64,000 nucleotides of DNA from assembly GCA_009746045.1 (NCBI GenBank), contig RPFO01000002.1, forward strand, positions 898,240 to 962,239, in the 5' to 3' direction. Below the pieces are notes generated by a model, which saw nothing but the letters and a program-made list of their open reading frames with translations, searched no databases and had not been told where the DNA came from. The DNA comes from Mesostigma viride (lineage: Eukaryota > Streptophyta > Mesostigmatophyceae > Mesostigmatales > Mesostigmataceae). Below are positions 28,640-40,587 of the stretch, piece by piece (the first letter of the stretch is position 1; the number at the start of each line of letters is the position of its first letter). The translations under genes were made by a program, and so were the position numbers.

Positions 28640-30554
28640 ACAACTCATGGAAATCAGTATCAAAACTGAAGCCCCCTAACAACTACAGAAATGCAATTTG
28701 ACAACCACTGAATGATGCTTGGGGACCATAAACATGATGTTTGGGCATGCATACCACCACTTGTTGGGGGTACTACCCCCAGCCATACACCGGCTATGTG
28801 CTAAAAATAGAAAAAAACGCTGTCCGGGGCACATCTTGCCCAGAACAGTGGGAGAACCAGTTGCATGCCAAAAGCACAACCCATATAAAAATGTCATGGG
28901 ACATGGTTTCTACCTACTTGGATCAACAAAATCAGCACATCCCTTCATGTTATTAATTTTTTACCAAAAAATACGCTTTTTTAGGGGGGGCGTCCCCATA
29001 CACACTCATAACACATCAATTAGGCCTGAAAAGCACAAGTCAAATTCTGTCATGACCATAGAAGGCACTGTCAAAGTTTGGTGGCATTCTGAGCTCAGCT
29101 GTACCAGTTATTAATTTTGGCAGTTGGCCACCTGTGCAGACGCTAAGGAAGGCTTTAGTGAGTATTAAGGCACACTAACACTTCCTATGCCATCCAAAAG
29201 GCTCCTGACCATCAGCCCAATTCGACCACAATGTACAAGGAGGTGGCTGGGCACGTCATGTGCCCTTGCCTTACCTCGATACGGGCAACCTGTTGCGTGT
29301 GTGCACCACAATGAGGCAGGTAGCTCTACATGCCTAGCCAACACTTCAAAAGCATATATTTCCAGGTTTATGGTGTGGGCATCATCCCAAAACCAAGCTG
29401 ACCAAATTCAAACACACCCTAGAAAGCCATATCCACTAATTGCCCAACAAGGGTAACAACAGACAGTCCACAGAGAAAGCAGAAAATTTATCATACATGC
29501 TGCTTGCCATGCAAGGCTTCTTACCATGGTTACCTTGCCTTGCTAGCATATGAATTAGGGCTCTCCCATTTTAGTGGGAGAAGGCCGACAAGACAATAAT
29601 AACCCCTACCTACGTGCAGTTCCACCCTGGCATGCAGTGTGCCCCTCAGAAAAACCACTGCCACCTTTTTTTCCAGCGCAATTGTTTGCCAAGAAACAAA
29701 CTCAAGCTGGTGAGCCTCTAACCACAATGAAGCCTCTGCTAAGAAAGGCCGCGTCAATATTCACACAAAACTGAGTGCTGTTAGCAATCTCCTTCCAAAA
29801 AACCACTCAGCAGATCCCTGACAACTTAACGATATGCCACGGTCACGCTTTGACACGTCCCAGCCATGCAACGTACATAAAAACCACTGAAAGGTGCAAG
29901 GAATCTGGCGATGCGCAGCACGGAATGGCATTATACCTGGCGCTAACTGCACGGAAAGAAGCCGGAAACTTGTGTTGATAACCCATAAAGGAAGCGAAAC
30001 ATTCATAGGGTCACGCTGAGCACACGATCGTACCATTACCGGCATTGTCTTTCGCCCAGCGGCGCAAGAAAGAACAACCTTCCATGGAATAATAAGACGC
30101 GCATCCCGCGAGCCTGGAGAGTGTCTTACTGATCATGACGGAAATGTTGCCGAAACCCAGCAAATATTTTAAAGCTTTACCAATAACAATTTAAACGCAT
30201 TCTTGACGCTAGGTAAAGCCCATAAAACCTGACAATCACCGCTGCCAGCGTGCATTCTAATTTATTCCTCTCGACGAAAACATCAGATTGGACCCCCGTG
30301 GCGATGGTCATCAATAAAATCATCGACACGGCAAAAAACGCGAACTCCGCTACGAAGTGGTATCATTTACTCATCGTCTTTAAGATTCGCTCAGTTTCTC
30401 TGCATTCCGCGAGCTATCTTTTTCTACTCTGCCTGAAAGCACGTCGCCATGGCCAGCTCCGGTAGGGGTGCGGCACCGTGCACCACTTTTTCACGATACG
30501 GACGGGTACCGCGAAATTTTTCGGCGCCAAAATATTCGCGCCGGGACCGTCCCC
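28640..30554 (-). mobile_element. relic X related to the 54776 TTAA element
   Basis: Read on the minus strand from 30554, the end GGGGACGG is followed by TTTTGGCGCC, GTGCACGGTG, GGCCATGGCGAC and AAAGACGATGAGT. The same words in the same order occur at the left end of the 54776 element. About 1.8 kb further in, both share CGCTAAAAATAGAAAAA next to an ACCGG-containing block (28795 here, 56900 there, inverted). The far end was not found, and the flank is ATAA, not TTAA. No coding capacity. Confidence 0.65.
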
Positions 30555-33212
30555 ATAACGGCTACCAGGCCAGCTGCACCATGCAACGAGGAGGAGAAGA
30601 GCCGCACCGTGTTGGGGACACCCTACCATGATCAAGCACAGGCATGCATGCCTGTATTAGGTAATAATATTGTCGTACGATTAGGTGCTGAGCCAACAAG
30701 CGCTGCAAGTCGAGAACTGCTGTGGGGTCACCGATAATGTGTGGTCAGCAAATTTCCATGCTGGTGGAGGGAGCGATAGCACTGCAGGTCATCATGATAT
30801 AGTCATCGCTGCACTGACGTGCCCAGTAGCGCTTGGAGTTGTATAGCTGGTATAGCATCTCGTCCATTTGAGGGACCAATCCCGTTGAAACGTATTTGAT
30901 CGCTGAAACGTCCCCGTGACGAAAATAAACACATTCAACTGGGCAACCACCTACCAAGTCCTGGATGGTGGGCAACCATGCAGGCATGCAGCACCTTGGG
31001 ACCTTAAGTAAGGAACTCTCCCATGCGAGCCAGTGACTCCGATGGGACCTGGACCACTGCTGCCCCACATACTAGCTAAGGCTTATAATTACGCATGGGT
31101 GATTAGCTAGTGGCCGGGCTGTGCTCTGATACACACCACAAGTTTCAAGTGCACCCTAGAACGCTTGTTGTTGAGACACCAAGCGCCAGGTTGTCTTGGC
31201 TCAATGTCAGCAAGAGTGTATCCACCACGAAGTACCTATGGCCGCGTACGACGTGGTGGCGACAAATAGAACTACGTCCCACCTGACGTTCATTTTTACC
31301 TGTCTTCACCTTTGCGTGCCCGTTGAAATCGCCGAATTTAAGGCGTCAGTCGTCAATCAGTGGGATGACCCACGCCGGACAGAGATAGTATGCGTATTAA
31401 GTTCAGTTCAGTTGGACCCCACGTCGGTCATAGCCCGGAACAGTGTGCGTAATTAGCGGCGTATTTAGCGGAATTACGGCGTACAGTGCTCAAAGCACCA
31501 TTGACTTGGACCCGAAATGGGATGCGTATGAATGACTAGACGTCCAGACTTCCGACATCAGACATGGCAGATGGCTCACTGATCATATATTCCACATCCT
31601 CAGAAGTCAGAAGGCAATTCTGCCGCACATGTAATTATTTGTTTCTGTATATGGTCTTTACATGGATTGAGATACCGCAGCAGCTCTGAGCTCTTGTCGT
31701 CTCCAGATCTCTCGATGAGAGGCCCCGAAGCACACTGCTGTTGATGTTGTTGAATGCATGAATGAAGCGACGCGATGCGAGGTTCTGTATCTACTGTAGC
31801 CCAGTCACGCTGTTGTCAGTTATCACGTGGGTGTGGGAGGTGTCTGGGGCTCTGGGCAGGTTGTTGTTGTTGTTGTTGCCCACGCCGCACATGGGTACAG
31901 TAGCACTGCAGCAGAGATTTGGAAACGGCCTACTGTAGCGGAGGTATTTTTCCCCGAGGGCCAGAACACTGGTGTCTGGGCAGGATAATCCGATTACATT
32001 ACGTGTCGTGCACCCTGTCCACTGTCCAGGAACCCAGGACTCACAGACTGATGGATTCAGTGAATGTTGGTTGGATGACCACTGCCCACGTGATTTTGGC
32101 TTCCAGGATCAACTTCAAAGTTCAGACACCAATCACCAATCAGCACCTTCCTGGCACTTCGAAAAAATCTTACAGGTGTCACTGTTGTCCTCGTGTCACT
32201 TCGCGCGCCTTGCTGCCCTTGCGAGAATCAGGAAAGCAATCGAAGAAATTGATGTGACAGAACCTGGACAGAATGAAATTACCAATCGAATTAGGCCGCA
32301 GAAAGCAAGGGAATATTGCCAATCAATGCGAGATTCCGACATGATTTCGGTGGAGATTCCTGTCAGAAATTGCAGACTCTGTGAGTCGTCAGACCGGCCC
32401 GCCAGAACCTGATGTGGCATGGTGGCCAGTGACCACCGCACGGAGGTACATGCGTCAGACACGTGCCAACTGCCAAGCATTTGGCACCCAACTTCCAAAC
32501 TGCACCTTGAACCTGTTCGGTGCAGTAACTGCCAAACTTTTGCCGGAAGCCGCCCCCGCGATGCCTTTCGTCCCGTTGGAATGGACGGAACGGGAACAGA
32601 GATTGCTTATTCCGTCGGCGTGGTCCTGTGTCTGTCGGTTCGCATAGATTTGAATCGGTCCTGAGAAGTGACAGTGAACTGCCGGCACGGCCACGTCTCA
32701 CTGTAGGGTTGTTCGGGGCACTTCAACGCTGGCAGGCATGTTGACAGACCCCAGTACTCTTGATCCGTCTGGCCTGTCAGCTTGTGTCCAATGCTGTGGA
32801 AGTCCGCAATGAAAACCACTCGTTTGCGCTGGCGGATCTCAGCCGTCGGATCGCCTCGGATCGCCCTGAATTGGCGTTCCACAGGCCGGGCGTCTTATTT
32901 CCGGATGATCCCATAACATGTTGTGGCTAGGCATTATGTCCGCCACGGTTATGGCGGGTCGACGGTTATTGTGATTAATCCAGAACCGCGCATGTGACCA
33001 GAACTCAAATTGAGGGTTTCAATTTCTCCCGTTGGCTGGCGTGAAGCCGCTCAGAGTATATTAGGGATACCCAATACAAACTAGTTACCTAGTGAAGTTT
33101 CGTTTCTAACCAACTAGCCTTGGAAGGGCAACGTTAACAGCAGCAATCAGCCGGACATCTTCATTGCAAAGCCAATGGTGTGAAGTTGAGCTCATTGGCT
33201 TTCGGGAGCGGT
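30555..33212. other. intergenic region upstream of the MYB gene
   Basis: No supported gene. A (TTG)n run lies at 31860-31880. An AGTATATTAG word near 33055 is a weak TATA candidate for the MYB gene. Short open frames at 31919-32700 on both strands have no domain. Confidence 0.45.
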
Positions 33213-34113
33213 ATGCGGGTTAGTGTTAACGGCGAAGGACCATTAGAAATGATGCAAGGAAATGTTCCAGTTTCCTCTCAGCCAGCCTCTCCCGACATGG
33301 GGAAGCATTCCCGTGCTGGAGGCGGAGAGGCCGGTTGGTTTATGGGCCAACCTCACGCAGCTCAGGCGCCTCAAGTCATGGGATCGGAGTGGTCATGGCA
33401 GAACGGTCCCCACAACCGGATGATGATGCCAGGTACCGTGCCCGGACATCCCCATCACAATCCTTCAATGGGGTCCTCGGCGCCTGCTCAGCCTCCAAGG
33501 ATAGGCATCCCTGTTCGAGCGCCGGGGTCAGGGCGCCCTTCTGATAGCTATGAATATATGGGAAATCAAGGCATGAACCCGCCTGGAATGTATGACCACG
33601 GTCTGAACATGGCCACTGGGCACCTTGCACCTCTCCAAGTTAATGGCTGGGCACGATCAGGACCAAGAATTCCCGAGTACTCGATGGGACCAGCCACTGC
33701 GCACCGTGGCATGGGAGGCATGTCTGTTGAAGACGGGGTTCCCTATCCTGCTCATGGTGGCTTCGCTCCGCCGGTCATGATGGGGGCTCCCCGGTCTGCA
33801 GCATTGTCAGTACGTTCTCTTGTTGATGATGGCTATCGGAACGCGCGATCGTCGTCTCCTCTGAACGACTGCATGCTCCACCTTAATGGGGGCGTGGACG
33901 TCACAATGGGCATGGTCTCGCGCGGGATGGACGTCCCTAGGGGTCACATGGAGGCGAGAAGCGAGGGCAGCGACGGCGTGGATGATGGCAAGGGCCAGAT
34001 GGATGGGGCTATGGTGAAGGGGCAGTGGACAGCGGAGGAGGATGCGCATTTGATCAGCCTTGTGGAGATGCACGGGCCAAAGAAATGGTCTTTGATTGCT
34101 GCACAGATGCCAG
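33213..34113 (+). CDS. R2R3-MYB transcription factor, exon 1
   Basis: DNA-binding regulator of the plant R2R3-MYB family. The ATG at 33213 is the first in a frame that has an in-frame TAA at 33135; only a GTG lies further upstream. Three exons give about 640 residues. Residues 1-265 are Gly/Met/Pro-rich and look disordered. Repeat R2 begins at K269 (KGQWTAEEDAHLISLVEMHG) with Trp spacing 19 and 18. The exon ends CCAG/GTAATG at 34113 in phase 1, inside the MPGR turn. Repeat sequences most resemble the plant MYB98/MYB64/MYB118 group (KGQWT, GRIGKQCRERWHNHL), a recalled similarity. It is intact, unlike its surroundings. Confidence 0.88.
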
Positions 34114-34742
34114 GTAATGGCAAAGGCTATTTTGGCGCTGTTCTTCCTATTCTACATGCCCATTAGTCCCTTCTGTTGTGGGTGCTGTTGGCACCCTGGC
34201 TGTCATGTAATGCCTGTTAGGTGTTTGGGGCTAGAATGTTTTATTTTTAAAGTCTGCCCCTCCTCCCTGCTTCAAAGTAGGTGCTGCTCCTAGTTCAGAA
34301 TATCAGCTGGTGCTTCCAGCACTACAGGCGACCATTTGGTGACAGCACTCAGTCGAGCCGTCACTAGTCCCTTGTTCCCCCTTTTCCACGAGCCCCACCT
34401 ACCCTAATCCCCTCATGCCTTTTGTGGTGGCACAGCCAGCGTGTCATACGAAACTCAAAACGGACATCAAGCCTGTGTCTGTTCCCAGAATTGGCTGCTG
34501 AAGCCCTGAGCAATTCTTCTGCTGGACTGACCCGTCCATGTGCCATTTTTTGCCTTCCCCCCGTCCCTTCCCCTTCCCTTCCCCCGGGTCCTTTTGTCCC
34601 CTTAATGTCCTTGTTTGCTCATGGCCTTTGTTCTCACCCTTTTCCTATGCCTCCCCCTGGCTTGTATTCCGTTTTCCATGCCTCCCCCTCTCTTCTATTC
34701 CTTTGCCTATGCCCCCCCTTCCTGTCCGTTGTCTGCCCCCAG

Positions 34743-34885
34743 GCCGCATCGGCAAGCAGTGTCGGGAGCGGTGGCACAACCACCTACAGCCGGAAATAAA
34801 AAAGGACACATGGAGCCCCGAGGAGGAGGCGCGCCTGGTGGCCGCGCACTCCCTGTACGGCAACCGATGGGCATCCATCTCCAAG
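34743..34885 (+). CDS. R2R3-MYB, exon 2
   Basis: The acceptor CCCCCAG at 34742 completes the split Gly codon and gives GRIGKQCRERWHNHLQPEIK, the end of R2, then R3 with DTWSPEEEARLVAAH and GNRWASISK. The first Trp of R3 is kept, unlike many land-plant R2R3 proteins. The donor AAG/GTACAC at 34886 is in phase 0. The preceding intron is 629 bp and pyrimidine-rich near its end. Confidence 0.9.
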
Positions 34886-35361
34886 GTACACCCCTTTGTG
34901 GCAAGCACGTTTCGGCGCGCGCTTCCGCTTCCCATCACGCTTCCCATTACTAATGCTTTCCACCACGCGTTCCAGGCCACGCTCATTTTGTTGTAACTGG
35001 CACACACTGGTTTTCTAGCATCAGCCGCCCTTTCGTGCCCCGCTTGAGCTCACGTAGCACGGGTGTTGCGAGGTCAACATGTATTGCGAAGTCTACTCCG
35101 CCCTCGTGGGCCCCCCTACTCCTTTGAATACGTACTTGGCCACATGTAGGTGATTGTCATTCCAAATTCCTATGTTTCCCTTTCCCCCCTTCCCCATTGT
35201 CCCCATGAGCCGCCGGCGCAGATTCTGACGCTTAGTGTAACTGTCCATTCTGCGTTGGCGCGTGCCATCCCCTAAATGAACCCCTTGCCAACCCACCCCA
35301 AACCCAACTGTCAAACCCCTACACCCCCACAACCTGGACCCTATATCTCCCGCCCCCCCAG

Positions 35362-36240
35362 GTCCTGCCCGGCCGCACGGACAATGCGATCAAGAACCAC
35401 TGGCACGCAACGATGCGGCGCAAGGACCGGCACGGTGCACCGCGCTCGTCCATCCTGCGCGAATACATCACCAAGCAGCAGCACAAACAGAAGGCGGCGC
35501 TCGCCTCGCAGCTGCTGAGCAATGGGTCCCCGGGAGGGATGCCCCCGCTTCCCGCGGCCGGGCAGGCCTCGGCCTCGGGCAGCCAGGCGTCCCCCCAGGG
35601 CCCCGCGAACGGCCAGCAGCAGGGCTCGGGGAGCTCGGGCAGCGGCGGGCCGGGGATGCTGACTTTTGGCGGCAGCGGCAGCGGCGGGTTCAATGCCGCC
35701 AACCGCGCTGGCGACGACGGCATGGGCAAGCTGGGCATGGCCCCGCAGGGCCCCAATGCGGGGGCGGCGTACGGCAGCATGGTCAGCGGCGCCACGTACT
35801 CAGGTCAGGGGTACGGGCAGCAAGGGTCGGCGTCGCCCAATCGGTACCAGTCGGTCATGGGTACGAGCGGCGGCGATGGGGGCCAGGGGCAGGGCATGGA
35901 CGGGCAGGGCGGGCGCATGGAGGGCGGCGGGGAGGGTCATGAGGTCGGCCTGCTCCAGCGGGAGGATGGGGGCTCGGAGCTGTCGCACCTGGATGAGCTG
36001 GCCGGGTCTGGCTCCGGCGCTGGCGAGCACGGCAGCAATAAGCCGGCCACGCAGGGTGACCAGGGGCGGCATGGCGGGTACATGGACCACGGGGGCGGCA
36101 AGGAGGGTGACAAGGGTGACGGCGGCAAGCACGGGATGGTCATGGGCCACGAGGACAAGGCGGGCATTATGAACGGGATGGACAAGGGGATGATGGGCGG
36201 CGCGGGCGAGGGCCGGCTGGAGGTGCACCATGGTGTGTAA
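35362..36240 (+). CDS. R2R3-MYB, exon 3
   Basis: The acceptor CCCCCCCAG at 35361 leads to VLPGRTDNAIKNHWHATMRR, the end of R3, a basic extension (KDRHGAPRSSILREYITKQQ) and a long Gly/Ser/Met/His-rich tail ending HHGV with TAA. The tail is low complexity and probably acts as an activation or interaction region. The intron before it is 476 bp. Confidence 0.88.
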   Translation, partial: VLPGRTDNAIKNHWHATMRRKDRHGAPRSSILREYITKQQHKQKAALASQLLSNGSPGGMPPLPAAGQASASGSQASPQGPANGQQQGSGSSGSGGPGMLTFGGSGSGGFNAANRAGDDGMGKLGMAPQGPNAGAAYGSMVSGATYSGQGYGQQGSASPNRYQSVMGTSGGDGGQGQGMDGQGGRMEGGGEGHEVGLLQREDGGSELSHLDELAGSGSGAGEHGSNKPATQGDQGRHGGYMDHGGGKEGDKGDGGKHGMVMGHEDKAGIMNGMDKGMMGGAGEGRLEVHHGV

Positions 36241-37167
36241 AACGTGAGCCCGGGTCGTGGAAACAGCCCAAGCCCAGCCACTTGCGAGGCGGTTGATGCG
36301 TTTGGGCCACCATGTTTGGTTGGAAGGTCGGGAGTTATAACCTGGACATGAGAAGGGGTGGGAGGCGAAACCTGGAGGAGGTGTTGGGACCCTGTGTGCT
36401 AATGACTGCGATGGCATGGCCATTTGTGTTATTGGCTGGCGGGTTGTGGGGACTGAGCTGGACCTTTGATGCTGCACAGGGCGTTGAACCGGCGGCGCGC
36501 CCATACTTGTCGTCCTTGACCAGGAAGGCAGATGACTTTGTCTGCGCAGGCGGCATGGGATGTCAGGCGGGCAGCAGTACCCAACCTTCAGTTTATATGT
36601 TTGAGGCGATGGAGCATGGGCATGGGGGCGTGTGGTTGGCAGGTTGCCAGTTGTACAAAAAGCTCGCTTGAGTGGTGTCCCTGGCTGAGACCTCTGGCGC
36701 GATTGGACAGTAGGCCCGCCAGAGCGAAAATTTTTCCTGTTTTTTCTTGCAGCATCCTTTCTTTCTAAACAACTGCGTGTGTAGAGCAGCGTGATTAGGC
36801 TGGGGACATGGCGTGAGACCGTTGTTTAACCAAGGGAATCGTAGCGCAGGCGCTGGTTGTACAGGTTGTATCCGCTGGTGCCGGATTTGATGTTGCTATA
36901 AGCCAGCTATCGTTTGCCAGTCCCTGTGCTATGGCAGGGTTTGTTAGTTTTTTATGCCCTTGTTACCCTTGTATTTAATTTTGCTGACGACAGCAGCGGA
37001 GTGTGCAAGTGTGGCTAAAGCTGAAGCAATCGTTTTTAGGTATCTTAAATAGAGTTTTATTACTACATCTAAAAAAATTAGCATATGCCTGTAAAAGCAA
37101 CCCCAAGCGTAAATTGCTAGTGATATGTTGGGCTGTCTCATTTATATGTTATTCTAATTGCTTATAA
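36241..37167 (+). other. 3' flank of the MYB gene
   Basis: Probable 3' UTR and spacer. I see no gene. The green-algal poly(A) word TGTAA occurs at the stop codon and again near 37186, but the latter lies in a LINE tail. Confidence 0.4.
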
Positions 37168-37204
37168 CTGAATTGAATTGAATTGTAACATAACCTCCGT
37201 TGGT
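37168..37204 (-). mobile_element. very short LINE 3' tail
   Basis: A (GAATT)n run is followed by GTAACATAACCTCCGTTGG. This is the reverse complement of the terminal hairpin half and tail of the elements at 39256 and 54458, so it is an extreme 5' truncation. Confidence 0.7.
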
Positions 37205-37483
37205 TGGTTGCATTGGTAACATAACTGAATAAGAAACGATACATCTGGTTTGCTTGCTTCATGCAGTGCTTGATCGAATGCGACGTCTATAATGTAACGA
37301 CGCGAGCCGCAGGGCGTTGCATGCGTGCTATGAAGTGCTATGCGCTTCCAGGTTTGGTTGCCTCAGGTCGCAGGCAATATGCGCGACCAGACGCGAAAAA
37401 ATGCATGGGCAGCATGTTTAAACTTTTGTGTAATTATTTTTTCTAACGAGATTAGCATAATACTCCGTGGCATTAATTAGACT
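37205..37483. other. no gene seen
   Basis: Short AT-rich spacer between LINE tails, with nothing supported. Confidence 0.4.
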
Positions 37484-37650
37484 TTTCCGTGGCATTAATT
37501 AATTAGACTCGTGCTCCCGTTGGGGAGTCACGGAGCATTAACCCCGATGGATGGATGGATGGGTGCAACATTCCTACCGGTCTAATCTATCTACATTGGC
37601 TACATACTGCATCTCCGTGGCATGCCTTTGCGCATGACACGCAAGTACTT
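37484..37650 (-). mobile_element. LINE-C-type 3' end fragment
   Basis: The TTAATTAATTAGACTCGTGCTCC tail and hairpin and the following (GATG)n and CCTACCGGTCTAATCT words match 43300-43410 almost exactly. Confidence 0.8.
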
Positions 37651-37686
37651 ACTTACTTATGGTCAGCATATTTTCTTTGTCTCCCC

Positions 37687-37832
37687 AAGAGGAGGAGGCG
37701 TTTTGATGAGTAGCGTAGTTAGGATTTTCTAGATAGAGTTAGGATAGTTCGATCACGCGGCTTCCTCCACCCCATCCATCATGAAATATGTGCTACATGA
37801 CCTCCCCACGGAGGCATGTTATAATTTTCTTT
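37687..37832 (+). mobile_element. LINE-A 3' end fragment
   Basis: About 145 bp is nearly identical to 41461-41600: the last ORF2 codons (RRRRFDE), the stop, TTAGGATTTTCTAGATAGAG, and the hairpin CCTCCCCACGGAGG. The high identity implies recent insertion. Confidence 0.85.
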
Positions 37833-38008
37833 GTACTTTTTTCTTCTTCTTGTTATTCTTAACCCGTGTTTTTTGCATTAACCCGTGTTTTTTTAATTAG
37901 AACGCGATATATCGCGTTGTAAGCTATTTTTAGAATGCGTATAGCACCTAAGGAAAAAAAATTTCAATTAAAAAATTAAATTACATTATAACAAGCCTCC
38001 GCTCTACC
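37833..38008. other. AT-rich spacer
   Basis: Contains two ATTAACCCGTGTTTTTT words and a palindrome GCGATATATCGC. No gene was seen. Confidence 0.4.
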
Positions 38009-39255
38009 GCCAGGACCCCAAGGTCTTGGCCGCCCGGCACCGCCTCAAGCGTAACCGGGACCCGCTGCAGAAACCACTGCTCCAGGCCGCCCTTGTGGAG
38101 GCCTACGAGCACGCTCAGGACGCGGAGGCGGCCCAGTGCATCGCGGATGCCAAGGCCTGCCAGGCTCGCAACCAGGGCAAGGACATGTGGTACCACCTCG
38201 ACCGGCTCGGCGGCCGGCGGCAGCGCACCCCGGTGGAGCACACGGGGGACGGCACGGCGCCGGTAAGCCTTGACCGCTGGTTGGCCCACAATGTTTCCTT
38301 GACCGGTGGGGCTCGCGCCCCCCCCCCGCCGCTTCACCCCGAGACGGCCGCCCGCCTCGGGGTCGCCGGACCCCCGCCGCCGCCAGCGCCCCCTCCTCGG
38401 CCGCGGACTACCAAGTCCCCGCCTTGCAGGAGGGCTGCCTTGCCACTGACGACGTCGTCCCCCCCTTCACTTTGAAGGAATTGGACGGCGCCCTTGCTCG
38501 CCTGCGGTACGATGCGGCGGTCGGTGCCGACCACCTTTCTGCTGAGCTGCTGAAGACCCCTGATCTGGCGGTTAGGGATCTTCTGCTGGCGTTCTGCAAC
38601 CGTGTCCTGCTCTCTGACGAGCCTCCGCCTGCTGAGTGGCAGACGGCCATCCGCGTCATGCTGTACAAGAAGGGCTCTGCTGCTGACCCCGGTAACTACC
38701 GGGGTGTCTGCCTCCAGAGCGCCGCGTTGAAGGTCTTCATGCGCATGATGCTGTGCACACAGGCTCCGCGCCGCGCTGGACCCACACCTGGGTGAGTCTC
38801 AGATGGGTTTCCGTCGTGGTCGTAACACTGTCATGGCTGTGTTTGTCGCGCGCCGGTTGATGGAGGAGGTGCGTCGACTTCCCCCTGACAGTTTGCCGCT
38901 GGTCTTCATTTTTGTTGACTATATCAAGGCCTTTGACACGGTTCTCTGGGAGGCTCTTTGGGCCATCCTAGCTCTGGATCGGGTACCACCTGCGCTTATT
39001 GCTGCCATTCGCCGTCTGTATGAGGGTTCACAGGCAGTAGTGCGGACTGCGGAAGGCACCACCCCACCTGATTCCCCCTTCACCACGGGGTGACATGGCA
39101 AGGTTGTGTCCTGTCCCCATACCTGTTCATTATTGTCGTGGATCACGTCATGCGCCGGGCACGTGCGCGCTTTACTGCTCTTAAGGGGTTCGAGCCAGGC
39201 TTGGACATCCTTAACGTGAAAGAGCACGGCGGGGTTAGACCTGGTTACCGCCTTG
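38009..39255 (+). CDS. LINE-A ORF2, reverse transcriptase N-terminal part
   Basis: 5'-truncated, so the endonuclease domain is missing. It reads LARLRYDAAVGADHLSAELL, then MLYKKGSAADPGNYRGVCLQ (RT block 1-2), QMGFRRGRNTVMAVFVARRL, VFIFVDYIKAFDTV (first catalytic Asp), and GCVLSPYLFIIVVDHVM. Single-base frameshifts near 38400, 38790 and 39090 break it. The frame is interrupted at GVRPGYRL by the insert at 39256-40587 and resumes with ADLIYADD. Confidence 0.85.
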
Positions 39256-40587
39256 AATTGAATTGAATTGTAACATAACTCCGTTGGGAGTATATGTAGC
39301 ACATAGCCCAGAGAAGGGGCATATGGCCTATCATACATTCTAGGCTACTTCATGCAAGGGTGGGAATGTAAGCTACCCCTGCTCTAGGTGCACCAGGGCA
39401 CCTGCACCCTCATGGTCTATCACGCTATGCCCGGGTAAGGGGGGAGCATGCCTGTGAGGGAGGAAGATCATCACGGCTATACAAGAGCTAGGACATGGCT
39501 TCTCGACAGAGAGCATCTCTCTGCATGGCATAGCATGGCTCAACTCTTAATGCAACATCCATGGGGGTCCCGTTATAGGCAGGGCTTGGCTAAATTCTGT
39601 AGACAACATCCATGGGGGCCATTATGGGCGCACATGCGCATGGGCCACATGCTAGGCTAAGCCTGACTAATCTACACTACTGGTATGAATTCCCTAGTCT
39701 GGCCGGGGTGGCAGGAGGGGGCTGCCAGGGCTTGTGGTCAACGTGGATGACCGCCCCCCTCCAGTATACCGGCTTCCCCCCTGCGCTGTGCCGGAGCTGA
39801 AGGTAGGTCGGCCATAGCTCGCGTCGCCGCTGTTGCTGGGCCAGGGTCAAGTCGTCGTCCAGCGTGAAGCGAGTCCTCGAGAGCTTCTTGCGGCATTTAA
39901 GGAACGACAGCTTGTCCGCCATGTACTTAAAGGTGAGGAGCACGGGTGCCGGGCCAGCCTTCCCCCGCGCGCGGGGGAGGCGGACAGCCGACATGTCCAG
40001 CTCACCAGTGAGTAGCATGCATGGGGGCAAGAATGTCGCGCTTAAATGCCTCAAGACTTCAGGCTCGTGGAGGTCTCACCTGCCGGCTGGTCGAAGTGCT
40101 TGACGATGACATTGTGGCTGCGCCGGGCGATGTTGGTTTCCTCGCGAAGGTCGAGGGCTTGTTGCTTGAGTTGTGCCGAGATGGTGGACTGTGGTGGAGG
40201 TGGTGTGCTGCTTAAGCAAGTCCGCCCAGGTGGAGGGAACATCACTGGCCGGGCCAGCAGGTGCCGGCAGTGGGCAGCGATTTCCTGCACCGCCTGGGCG
40301 GTGAGGCCGGCGGTGTCATGCAAGCTCTCAAGGGCGGTGGCGGTGGCTTGAAGGCGTTGGTCGAGGTCGAGGAGCTGGGCTTTGATGTCGGCAGTGAAGG
40401 CGGAAACGGCGGTGGAGGTGGAGGCGGCGGCGGTGGAAATGTGAGGAAGTTCAGCAGTCAGCGTGCCGCCGATTGCTGAAATGTCGGCAGCAAGGGGGGT
40501 CACGTGCTGCTGAAAGGCTTCCGTGAGGATGGAACGGAGGGTGGAGGCGGAGATGGATGGAGCCCAGATCTCGCCGTCAGAGCGCTG
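39256..40587 (-). mobile_element. ORF1-only non-LTR retroelement inside LINE-A
   Basis: The 1332-bp insert in minus orientation has 13-bp target duplications GGTTACCGCCTTG (39243-39255, 40588-40600). In its own sense it starts inside ORF1, continues to the ORF1 stop, has a roughly 420-bp 3' UTR with the ACTCC/GGAGT hairpin, and ends in a (CAATT)n tail. There is no ORF2, so the protein for its insertion came from elsewhere. Confidence 0.9.
39677..40569 (-). CDS. LINE-like ORF1 protein
   Basis: Probable RNA-binding chaperone of a non-LTR element. It reads APSISASTLRSILTEAFQQH, a Thr/Ser-rich coiled-coil region (ADIKAQLLDLDQRLQATATA), LDLREETNIARRSHNVIVKH, then after a frameshift LTGELDMSAVRLPRARGKAG, VLLTFKYMADKLSFLKCRKK, FTLDDDLTLAQQQRRRELWP and VYWRGAVIHVDHKPW. 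The closing domain matches the L1 ORF1 C-terminal pattern. Confidence 0.75.

Noticed and set aside
31919-32701. Overlapping open frames upstream of MYB
   Set aside because: Frames on both strands of similar length without domains, Met context or splice structure; no support for a gene.
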